Assembly: GCF_036711975.1 (NCBI RefSeq)
Contig: NC_091967.1
Coordinates: 19,778,001-19,842,000, forward strand
Reading direction: 5' to 3'
Source of the DNA: Onthophagus taurus
Taxonomy: Eukaryota; Arthropoda; Insecta; Coleoptera; Scarabaeidae
Length of the DNA stretch: 64,000 nucleotides
The notes below the pieces were generated by a model. The model worked only from the letters and a program-made list of their open reading frames with translations, did not search any database and was not told where the DNA came from. Made by a program: the position numbers and the translations under genes. Below, in pieces: positions 22,101-34,100 of this stretch (the stretch's first letter is position 1; every line of letters starts with the position of its first letter).

Positions 22101-25100
22101 AACCCCAATTTTAATTACTTTTTAAAAAACTTTTCAAGGGTTATGTAAGCTATGAGTCCTCTCTGTGCAAACACTGAGAATATTTGGCCGGACTCGAGTG
22201 TAATTTCTAAAAATTATTTTTATTGTGAAGGATTGCATCTGCCAAAATTTTCGGAAAAACAGAAATAATTCAAAAATGGTGCAAAAATTCAATACAAATT
22301 AGTACCTTCCATTTAAAATAAATGTTATATGCAAATTTTCAGAAAAATAGTGCCAGTAGTTTTCCATATACATGTAGATTCAGCTCGTCGTGACAGATCC
22401 TGTATATGTACCAAAGAGTAGCCTGCGGTTTGCGGTTGTGGTTTGTAGTCCGCCGCCTGTCACGAAATTGTACCTTTATGATTTTAATTAGTTTTTGCTG
22501 TATTAATCCATATAGAAATTCAATTAAAAAAAATTTTCGTAGTCATTCAAGAAACCTTACAACTTAATTAATGGATGTTGAAAATGAAGTTAAGAATTAA
22601 GAAATTAACTCCCACAGTTATGTGACCTTGACTTGGTTGTCATGCTATATTCCAATCGATCAGCTATCATTTACATTCACTTTTACCAATTTCCTGATAG
22701 GAGAGCATTGTCATAGCTCCAGAGGTTTTAATCGCTGTTATTCTAAGAGCTGGATTTTTCTAAAAGTATTCCTTTTGTAGAATACATATATTAATCTATA
22801 TGGTAAAAACCCAGAATGAAGCTGTTATAACACCACATTCTGAAGCACATAACAATAAGCGAGGAAGAACAGGGGTTTTGAAAAAACGCGGTCTTCGTAG
22901 TTAACTAATTAGGGGGAAAAGCAATAGAATATAACAAACCAGTATACTTATCCCTCCAGTACACGCGTCTGAAGGCGCACGACTAAACCCGAAACTTTCT
23001 AGTAGCAACTTAGCACTGTATAAGAACTAAAACCAAAACTAACACTAGACCTAGAACTAGAAACATTCTGATTTAGGCCCACTTTTACCACCTCTTGATA
23101 AATTTATCCTATAGATAAATTGGCGCTCTTAGCCAATGAGAGCGCTTAAAACCGCTGTAACCATGGCAATTATCCCTTAGATAGTTTATCAGGAGGATGA
23201 TAAAAGTGGACCTTAGTCGTCCGTCTCTCAAGAAGAAGAATCATTTGGCGAAAATTTACCAATCTTTTCAGCTTCATTGTATCGTTGAGGAAGTGGAGAC
23301 GACCGATCTTGCAGCGTCGAAGCTTTAGCTTTCTTCCGACGATGTTCCAAGTGCTACCGATACTTACCGATACCGTCGTTATGCATAATGCCTTTCGGTA
23401 TGCGGCTTTTTTTGCCTATCGACTACCTTAAGGTACGTTTATGTTGGAGCTGCGATAAATGATAAGAGCAGCGCAAAATACATTCACAAGTGCAGAAAGA
23501 TTGTTCTGCAGAAACTCCAAGTAACGGTGACTTGTTAACGTATCGTGGTATAAATAAGGTCCTACCAAAGTTTCATTGATTATCCCACACCAAACATTGA
23601 CCCTATAAATCGTTTGATTCTTTGTTTGTGCAGTCCACCTAGGATTGTCCTGAGACCAATATCCATTATTTTGTTTGCATACTATTGCATTATTATGGAA
23701 ACGACTTTCGTCGCTCCATAGAATGTTATTCAGAATGTTGTCTCTTTCAGCCAAAACTGAAAATTCCGTTAAGAATTGAAGCCTACGGATATCTTCGCCT
23801 GGTCGTAAATGTTGCACAAAATTGCACTTAGATGGTAAAAATGTATTGGTTTTTAAAATCACGTGTATTCTTCCATCGCATGATCTACCCACAAAACATA
23901 GGACTGGATACAGTTCTATACACCCGGAGTAATCTCTGATCCTAGGGTAGAAAGTTCTACCAGTTTTATCAGAGGCTCATTTGTTAAAGCAGCGTTTGTA
24001 CCATTAGAATTTGAGGTTGACTTTAGTATGAAAGATTATGTAGATTATAGTATAGGGCCTATAGGCCTATATGGCTATATTATGGATTAAAGAACGCAGA
24101 TTGCTTAGTAGCTTTTACGCCTTTTTCTGGAACTACTTTCCCAAATTCTCTAAATCGGCTGTCAGGATCTTCTCTAATTATTCCAACGATCTATATCTTA
24201 CTGCAAAAGCCCAGACTTCGGTGTAGCTGTGCTTTTTGATCTTGTATCTGGCATGTCTGCGATATATAGATTTAAGAGGAGCAGTGCGAGTACCAACTCT
24301 TGTGGTAGGCTGGTCTTGAGTTACGTTATCAAGCATGTTTCTATGGTTAAAACTCAATATTCATAAAATTTGTTTTCAGTTTTAGTTCCATAGACTGAGG
24401 TAAGAAATTATCTTATTGATATTAGTTGGAAATGGCTGATCCAGTTTTTCTGATCAAGTTTGATCAAACTTAACGTTATGCTGATTAACTGGTGTGAAGT
24501 TATCCATAAATCCCAGCAATAAACTTAAAACATTAATAATTCCGTAACCAATACGATTTGGGTAACTAAATTTCACACACAGGTCACTCTTACCCTCAAG
24601 AACAGCTAACCACCCCCATTTGGTAAAAAAAAAATTTTTCAACCCTCACCCCCGAAAAAGGGATGTTTTCGCCCTGATGGGCACCTTCGAATTAAACGAA
24701 ATTCTACCACATAATAGAACACACTTCTAAGTATTTTTATCAATTTTCAAAACACCGTAAGCCCTAACGGTTTTCGAGAAAAAAAATCAGTATTATAAAC
24801 CGCGGATGGGACTTTAGGGGTGAATTTGACCCCGTTGGGCACCTCCAAAATTGACGAAATTTTAGGATGATTTAGAGGATGCCTTTAGCGATTGAAATCA
24901 ACCATCCAAACACCGTAATGTATTACGGTTTCCGAGAAAAAAAATGTGTTATTAGACACTATAGGTATACAGCGCGGCGCGGACTTTGGGGGTGAATTTG
25001 ACCCCGTTGGGCACCTCCAAAATTGACGAAATTTTAGGATGATTTAGAGGATGCCTTTAGCGATTGAAATCAACCATCCAAACACCGTAATGTATTACGG

Positions 25101-28100
25101 TTTCCGAGAAAAAAAATCTGTTATTAGACACTATAGGTATACAGCGCGGCGCGGACTTTGGGGGTGAATTTGACCCCGTTGGGCACCTCCAAAATTGACG
25201 AAATTTTAGGATGATTTAGAGGATGCCTTTAGCGATTGAAATCAACCATCCAAACACCGTAATGTATTACGGTTTCGGAGAAAAAAAATGTGTTATTAGA
25301 CACTATAGGTATACAGCGCGGCGCGGACTTTGGGGGTGAATTTGACCCCGTTGGGCACCTCCAAAATTGACGAAATTTTAGGATGATTTAGAGGATGCCT
25401 TTAGCGATTGAAATCAACCATCCAAACACCGTAATGTATTACGGTTTCGGAGAAAAAAAATGTGTTATTAGACACTATAGGTATACAGCGCGGCGCGGAC
25501 TTTGGGGGTGAATTTGACCCCGTTGGGCACCTCCAAAATTGACGAAATTTTAGGATGATTTAGAGGATGCCTTTAGCGATTGAAATCAACCATCCAAACA
25601 CCGTAATGTATTACGGTTTCCGAGAAAAAAAATGTGTTATTAGACACTATAGGTATACAGCGCGGCGCGGACTTTGGGGGTGAATTTGACCCCGTTGGGC
25701 ACCTCCAAAATTGACGAAATTTTAGGATGATTTAGAGGATGCCTTTAGCGATTGAAATCAACCATCCAATCACCGTAATGTATTACGGTTTCCGAGATTG
25801 TCTGAAATTTTAGGATGATTTGGAGAGTGGATTTTTGATAGAAAAAAAAACTTTTGATAAAGAATGAAATTTATTATATTAATGGTCTGTTTTACTTATA
25901 ATTAAATTGTGTAATGGATTGAGAATATTATTATAATTAGTTGCTACCGCGTTCCAAACCGCTTCCAATCCTTGTTCATTTAAGTGAATGCCATCCCTGT
26001 GTAGAAATTTGTATTAAACACATAAGAAAAGAAAAATTTTCACGTTGTGTTACCCTTCCATCATGTTTCTGTTAACAATTGCTTCAATGTCGGTACAATT
26101 GATTTGCTTTTCAGCACAAAACCGTCGAATGTAATGATTGATTTCCTATAAAGGCATAGAGAGTATTTATTTATAGCATGACATAGAAATTATAATATCT
26201 TACGTTCACAGACTCGAAGTTTTTGCAGGGAGGAATTGTGCAAATTTGTATTCCTTTAGGATTTAAGGAAAGAAGGAAGCGGAAGAGGTGAGAATATTGG
26301 GACTTTAGTTGGGATGGTGATGTTTTGTGGAGTATATCGTTAGTTCCTATCATTATAACGATATGTCGTTCAACAATATCTCCACAAAACCAAGGGGAAC
26401 ATGTTTTTGGAATACACTTTGCGCGCCGCAAAAGTTTTAGTATTGTTTGACCGCCTACTGCTAAGTCGAGGAAATATTTTCCGTTGCTTGTCCGTTTTGA
26501 TTGTCGTCCTAAAAATATATACCATTAGTAGGAATTAACTTCATATCTGTTAAAACAAATACTTACTTTGTATAGTACGTAGCATTCGGCAAAAATTACT
26601 ATCGCCCAAAAACAGTAATTTCGTCGGCATCTTCGCTGGTCACTGGTTTTAACAAGAGATAAGCAGAACAACTGATCTCTGCAATAGCTGAGGAACCTTT
26701 ATATATTATTAAGTTCTTACCTGTGTTACAGTAATATCGATGGCTATGATTGGTCAAAGCCGGTGTAAGTGTACTTACAATGCACTAACTCGTAAGCCAC
26801 GTACCTGCTTAAGTGACCTTTTTACTGAAAAGAAGTTAAAAAGGAATTCCCTGTACATTTATTAACATCAAAAATAAGTTTCTGAATATCACTATTTCTT
26901 TATTAACTTCGCGCTTCTAAATGAAGACGTCGTTACCTCGCCAAATATTAATATATATATATTATATATTTAATTAAATATAACTATATTTGTAATTTAT
27001 AATTTATATTATATATAAATATAATAACTTATTTATACACAATATATTATATACACAAAAATATTAACGAAAATATCGAAGCAGATTGATTCTAAAAAGA
27101 ACCGATAAAATATCCATAAAGCGCGAACTACAGCAAAATATATCAACTAGTGATCTCCGTCCCCAATAGAATAGTTTAAGCACATTTATAAGTTTACTCC
27201 TCACCCTTCTGGCAAAATCTAAAAAAAAACAAAGGCGCTCTAAAACAACGCCGAATAAGTCGGCAACTATTTTCCCGGAATGCACTTATAATGCAAAAAA
27301 TATGGACATATTTTTTCCTTAATACCTGCGCCTTTTGTAACTGCACGTGGCGGAGTTCTTACCCTTTGTCAGTAACGACTAAAAGCACATAAAACTACAA
27401 AATGCCTTTCTTAACAAAATTTATTTTTTCCATGAAATATTAAGAGTTTCGCAGTTTTCATAATCTATTAAAATCGCTAAAGGCACCTGCTATCTGGTCT
27501 ACATACGTGTACAATTTAATAACAAATTTTTTTCTCTGAAGCCGTTAAGGGTTACGGTGTCTTGACGGTCGATTTAAATCGCTAAAGGCATCCTCTAAAT
27601 CATCCTAAAATTTCATCAATTTTGGAGGTGCCCAACGGGGTCAAATTCACCCCCAAAGTCCGCGCCGCGCTGTATACCGATAGTGTCTAATAACAAATTT
27701 TTTTTCTCGGAAACCGTTATACCTTACGGTGTTTGGATGGTCGTTTTAAATCGCTAAAGGCATCCTCTAAATCATCCTAAAATTTCGTCAATTTTGGAGG
27801 TGCCCAACGGGGTCAAATTCACCCCCAAAGTCGACGCCGCGCTGTATACCTATAGTCTAATAACAAATTTTTTTTCTCGGAAACCGTTATACCTTACGGT
27901 GTTTGGATGGTCGATTTAAATCGCTAAAGGCATCCTCTAAATCATCCTAAAATTTCGTCAATTTTGGAGGTGCCCAACGGGGTCAAATTCACCCCCAAAG
28001 TCCGCGCCGCGCTGTATACCTATAGTGTCTAATAACAGATTTTTTTTCTCGGAAACCGTAATACATTACGGTGTTTGGATGGTTGATTTCAATCGCTAAA

Positions 28101-31100
28101 GGCATCCTCTAAATCATCCTAAAATTTCATCAATTTTGGAGGTGCCCAACGGGGTCAAATTCACCCCCAAAGTCCGCGCCGCGCTGTATACCTATAGTGT
28201 CTAATAACAGATTTTTTTTCTCGGAAACCGTAATACATTACGGTGTTTGGATGGTTGATTTCAATCGCTAAAGGCATCCTCTAAATCATCCTAAAATTTC
28301 ATCAATTTTGGAGGTGCCCAACGGGGTCAAATTCACCCCCAAAGTCCGCGCCGCGCTGTATACCTATAGTGTCTAATAACACATTTTTTTTCTCGGAAAC
28401 CGTAATACATTACGGTGTTTGGATGGTTGATTTCAATCGCTAAAGGCATCCTCTAAATCATCCTAAAATTTCGTCAATTTTGGAGGTGCCCAACGGGGTC
28501 AAATTCACCCCCAAAGTCCGCGCCGCGCTGTATACCTATAGTGTCTAATAACAGATTTTTTTTCTCGGAAACCGTAATACATTACGGTGTTTGGATGGTT
28601 GATTTCAATCGCTAAAGGCATCCTCTAAATCATCCTAAAATTTCGTCAATTTTGGAGGTGCCCAACGGGGTCAAATTCACCCCCAAAGTCCGCGCCGCGC
28701 TGTATACCTATAGTGTCTAATAACAGATTTTTTTTCTCGGAAACCGTAATACATTACGGTGTTTGGATGGTTGATTTCAATCGCTAAAGGCATCCTCTAA
28801 ATCATCCTAAAATTTCGTCAATTTTGGAGGTGCCCAACGGGGTCAAATTCACCCCCAAAGTCCGCGCCGCGCTGTATACCTATAGTGTCTAATAACAGAT
28901 TTTTTTTCTCGGAAACCGTAATACATTACGGTGTTTGGGTGGTTGATTTCAATCGCTAAAGGCATCCTCTAAATCATCCTATAATTTCATCAATTTTGGA
29001 GGTGCCCAACGGGGTCAAATTCACCCCCAAAGTCCGCGCCGCGCTGTATACCTATAGTGTCTAATAACAATTTTTTTTTCTCGGAAACCGTTATACCTTA
29101 CGGTGTTTGGATGGTCGATTTAAATCGCTAAAGGCATCCTCTAAATCATCCTAAAATTTCGTCAATTTTGGAGGTGCCCAACGGGGTCAAATTCACCCCC
29201 AAAGTCCGCGCCGCGCTGTATACCTATAGTGTCTAATAACAGATTTTTTTTCTCGGAAACCGTAATACATTACGGTGTTTGGATGGTTGATTTCAATCGC
29301 TAAAGGCATCCTCTAAATCATCCTAAAATTTCATCAATTTTGGAGGTGCCCAACGGGGTCAAATTCACCCCCAAAGTCCGCGCCGCGCTGTATACCTATA
29401 GTGTCTAATAACAGATTTTTTTTCTCGGAAACCGTAATACATTACGGTGTTTGGATGGTTGATTTCAATCGCTAAAGGCATCCTCTAAATCATCCTAAAA
29501 TTTCATCAATTTTGGAGGTGCCCAACGGGGTCAAATTCACCCCCAAAGACCGCGCCGCGCTGTATACCTATAGTGTCTAATAACAATTTTCTTTTCTCGG
29601 AAACCGTTATACCTTACGGTGTTTGGATGGTCGATTTAAATCGCTAAAGGCATCCTCTAAATCATCCTAAAATTTCGTCAATTTTGGAGGTGCCCAACGG
29701 GGTCAAATTCACCCCCAAAGTCCGCGCCGCGCTGTATACCTATAGTGTCTAATAACAATTTTCTTTTCTCGGAAACCGTTATACCTTACGGTGTTTGGAT
29801 GGTCGATTTAAATCGCTAAAGGCATCCTCTAAATCATCCTAAAATTTCGTCAATTTTGGAGGTGCCCAACGGGGTCAAATTCACCCCCAAAGTCCGCGCC
29901 GCGCTGTATACCTATAGTGTCTAATAACAGATTTTTTTTCTCGGAAACCGTAATACATTACGGTGTTTGGATGGTTGATTTCAATCGCTAAAGGCATCCT
30001 CTAAATCATCCTAAAATTTCGTCAATTTTGGAGGTGCCCAACGGGGTCAAATTCACCCCCAAAGTCCGCGCCGCGCTGTATACCTATAGTGTCTAATAAC
30101 AGATTTTTTTTCTCGGAAACCGTAATACATTACGGTGTTTGGATGGTTGATTTCAATCGCTAAAGGCATCCTCTAAATCATCCTAAAATTTCATCAATTT
30201 TGGAGGTGCCCAACGGGGTCAAATTCACCCCCAAAGACCGCGCCGCGCTGTATACCTATAGTGTCTAATAACAATTTTCTTTTCTCGGAAACCGTTATAC
30301 CTTACGGTGTTTGGATGGTCGATTTAAATCGCTAAAGGCATCCTCTAAATCATCCTAAAATTTCGTCAATTTTGGAGGTGCCCAACGGGGTCAAATTCAC
30401 CCCCAAAGTCCGCGCCGCGCTGTATACCTATAGTGTCTAATAACAGATTTTTTTTCTCGGAAACCGTAATACATTACGGTGTTTGGATGGTTGATTTCAA
30501 TCGCTAAAGGCATCCTCTAAATCATCCTAAAATTTCATCAATTTTGGAGGTGCCCAACGGGGTCAAATTCACCCCCAAAGTCCGCGCCGCGCTGTATACC
30601 TATAGTGTCTAATAACACATTTTTTTTCTCGGAAACCGTAATACATTACCGTGTTTGGATGGATGATTTCAATCGCTAAAGGCATCCTCTAAATCATCCT
30701 AAAATTTCGTCAATTTTGGAGGTGCCCAACGGGGTCAAATTCACCCCCAAAGTCCGCGCCGCGCTGTATACCTATAGTGTCTAATAACACATTTTTTTTC
30801 TCGGAAACCGTAATACATTACGGTGTTTGGATGGTTGATTTCAATCGCTAAAGGCATCCTCTAAATCATCCTAAAATTTCGTCAATTTTGGAGGTGCCCA
30901 ACGGGGTCAAATTCACCCCCAAAGTCCGCGCCGCGCTGTATACCTATAGTGTCTAATAACAGATTTTTTTTCTCGGAAACCGTAATACATTACGGTGTTT
31001 GAATGGTTGATTTCAATCGCTAAAGGCATCCTCTAAATCATCCTAAAATTTCATCAATTTTGGAGGTGCCCAACGGGGTCAAATTCACCCCCAAAGTCCG

Positions 31101-34100
31101 CGCCGCGCTGTATACCTATAGTGTCTAATAACAATTTTTTTTTCTCGGAAACCGTTATACCTTACGGTGTTTGGATGGTCGATTTAAATCGCTAAAGGCA
31201 TCCTCTAAATCATCCTAAAATTTCATCAATTTTGGAGGTGCCCAACGGGGTCAAATTCACCCCTAAAGTCCCATCCGCGGTTTATAAGAATGATTTTTTT
31301 TCTCGAAAACCGTTAGGGCTTACGGTGTTTTGAAAATTGGTAAAAATACTTAGAACTGTGTTCTATTATGTGGTAGAATTTGGTTTAATTCGAAGGTGCC
31401 CATCAGGGCGAAAACATCCCTTTTTCGGGGGTGGGGGTTGAAACAAATTTTTTTTACCAAATGGGGGTGGTAAGCTGTTCTTGAGGGTAAGAGTGACCTC
31501 TGTGTGAAATTTGGTTACCCAAATCGTATTAGTTACGGAATTATTAATGTTTTAAGTTTATTGCTGGGATTTATGGATAACTTCACACCAGTATGCTGAT
31601 TAATATTGTTAGTCAAGGTCACACAGCTGCAGAAACATTACTATTAATATAATTTGTCAAATCTTCAAATTAATTATTGTACTTTTATTTTTAAAGTTAC
31701 AGAAGATGATTTAAACGACCGTAATAAACTCGCTGGAAACTTACGAAGAAACATTCGCGAAGTAATGGATGAAACTAAACTCGACGAATCCACTTTGGCC
31801 GCGCAACGACAAGAAATGGAACGTTTACGACGCGTCCAAGAACAACAACGGATCCTGCGTGATTATCAGCGGCAAATTCAACAAGAACGCGTCATATCGT
31901 TGTTGCAGGGAAACGTCCCGAAAGCAGGAACTTCCGGAGCTCGCATCGGAAGTACGGTGCTGGTTAAGTTGCCCAATGGCCAAACGATGACGAAAGTAAT
32001 CAAGAAACCGTTTGAGTTGGTTAAAGTACCGAAAAGCGCCGTTCCACCACATAAAAGTCCGAAAAATTTGATAGCAATTAAAAAACCATCCGGAAATTTA
32101 ACGCCATCAGTTAGTATAGCGCCCGTTATGAAACGTCCACCGCAACTTGAACAAAGGTTTAGTGATAGTGACAGTGATAGTGAAGATGCGATGAGTACAA
32201 GGGTATCTTTACAAAAACCAAAACGTAAATACTTTAATTAAAAAGATTTTTTTTCAACGAGTTTAGAATAAACGCCAACTAATCAAAATTGTTTTATTAA
32301 CAACAAAGTAATTTATGGCGTTTAATCTAAAATTAATTATTATAAATATTTAGGAACTATTTTATTTTTCAGCAAAAGATCCTGTAACGACAATCGATAT
32401 TTCATCAGACGACGATTGTATAGTTGTTTCTGAATCAGAAAATGACCCAAATGATGACACAGATGAAGATCCTAGTAATTCTGGTTTGCATACAAACGAC
32501 GAATTTAATCAACCAGACGAGCAAGGTCGTGTTGTTGTGAATGTTGGTCACGCTGAAGATGAACAAGACGTGTATGTAGCGCCACAAATCGCTAGAATTA
32601 TAAAACCTCATCAAATCGGCGGAGTACGATTTTTGTTCGATAATGTAATTGAAAGTGTAAATAGATTTGAAAGTTCAACGGGATTCGGGTGTATTTTAGC
32701 GCATTCGATGGGATTAGGGAAAACGTTACAGATTGTGTGTTTTTCCGATATATTTCTTCGACACACACAATCGAGAACAATTTTATGTATAATGCCGATT
32801 AACACGTTACAAAATTGGATGGCGGAATATAATATGTGGTTACCAACTGAGGAAGCTGTTCCAAACAGTCCGTTAAATGCTCACGGAGAAGTTCGGCCTA
32901 GAAATTTTAATTTGCACGTTTTGAATGACAGTCATAAAACTTTGGCAGCACGCGCTAAAGTTATTCATGAATGGAAGGCCGGCGGAGGTGTTTTATTAAT
33001 TGGTTATGAACAATATCGATTGTTGTCGTTAAGAAAACATCCAAAAAGTCGAAAGAAAGTTCCAGTTATTGAACCCGTAGACGATGATAAAAGTAAATTA
33101 TTATTTGATGAGGTTCATGAAGCTTTAGTAAAACCAGGACCTGATTTGGTGATTTGCGACGAAGGTCATCGAATAAAAAATTCGCACGCTTCCATCTCTC
33201 AAGCTTTAAAACAAATGCGTACAAAAAGAAGAGTGGTTCTAACTGGTTATCCACTACAAAATAATTTAATGGAATATTGGTGTATGGTTGATTTTGTTCG
33301 ACCAAACTATTTAGGTACAAAGACGGAATTTTGTAATATGTTTGAGAGACCCATTCAAAATGGACAATGTATAGATTCTACAGAGGCTGATATAAAATTA
33401 ATGCGATATCGGGCGCATGTGTTGCATTCGTTACTTCTTGGTTTTGTACAAAGGCGATCTCACACCGTTTTACAAACCGCTTTACCACAAAAAGAAGAGT
33501 ATGTTTTGTTGGTTAGAATGACACCATTCCAAAGAACTTTGTACGAAACATTTATGAACGAAGTTGTGCGAACGCAAACCGTTCCAAATCCATTAAAAGC
33601 ATTCGCGGTTTGTTGTAAAATTTGGAACCATCCAGATGTGTTGTATTACTTTTTAAAAAAACAAGCTGGAGGAGAAACGGTGGATATTGACTTAGAGGAA
33701 GTAGCTTCGACCACAACAAATGAGACAACAGCAAAACCGAAAAAGGGATCAAAAAAAAGTACAGGAAAAGGGAAAAATGCAAAACCAGCCGCGTCGGTTA
33801 CGCCTTATAATTCTTCTGATATTGGAGGCAAAAATAAAAAATCGTCTGGAAAAAACCAAAACAATAACAACAATATTAACAACAATATTTCGCAAACCCA
33901 ACCCACGCCACAAACTCCAACCGAACAAAATAACTACCAAAATTATCCAGTGAAAATGGAATTTGAGTACTCAAACAGCTCTGGGTACGGTTCAAATCAA
34001 AGTTTCTCTTCAGGTTATCAATCGCAAAGTCAAAACATGGGTGAAAGTCCGAGTTATCCATATTCTAATCAAAGTACACCATCTTCACAATATCCAGCGA

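Larger units (their letters stand above)
19975..22404. mobile_element. Foldback element split by a nested transposon
   Basis: gtcacgacgagctgagtcta at 19978 is inverted at 22378-22400 (tagattcagctcgtcgtgac). If the insert 19999-21627 is removed, the left arm continues at 21628 and matches the right arm over several hundred bases: ggcactatttttcagaaaat near 21650 against its inverse near 22350, and attatttctgctttttcgaa near 21865 against its inverse near 22260. The hairpin tip is at about 22030. No gene is inside. Confidence 0.75.
24488..31592. mobile_element. 7.1-kb foldback/MULE-like composite transposon with SGNH hydrolase cargo
   Basis: Starts actggtgtgaagttatccat at 24488 and ends with its inverse at 31592, inside a perfect 10-bp duplication (ATGCTGATTA). 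The outer inverted repeats are about 320 bp each. Inside them, tandem 172-bp monomers run as two arrays in opposite orientation, 6 copies left and about 22 right. The 1.7-kb centre carries one spliced hydrolase gene on the minus strand. Long inverted repeats made of tandem repeats plus a 9-10 bp duplication are typical of Drosophila foldback (FB/NOF) and other MULE-type elements. That family assignment is an inference because no transposase is visible. The right end is only about 100 bp before the acceptor of ARIP4 exon 2. Confidence 0.93.

Noticed and set aside
27064..27285. 73-aa frame in the centre of the composite transposon as a transposase
   Set aside because: No DDE, zinc-finger or other transposase motif, and unremarkable composition. 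It is too short to call.
24810..31270. CRISPR-like array
   Set aside because: The 172-bp units are almost identical over their whole length, with no short repeat/unique spacer pattern, and the genome is eukaryotic.
24810..31270. Centromeric satellite
   Set aside because: The monomer length (172 bp) invites comparison with alpha satellite, but the arrays are short, inverted to one another and bounded by transposon ends with a target duplication.
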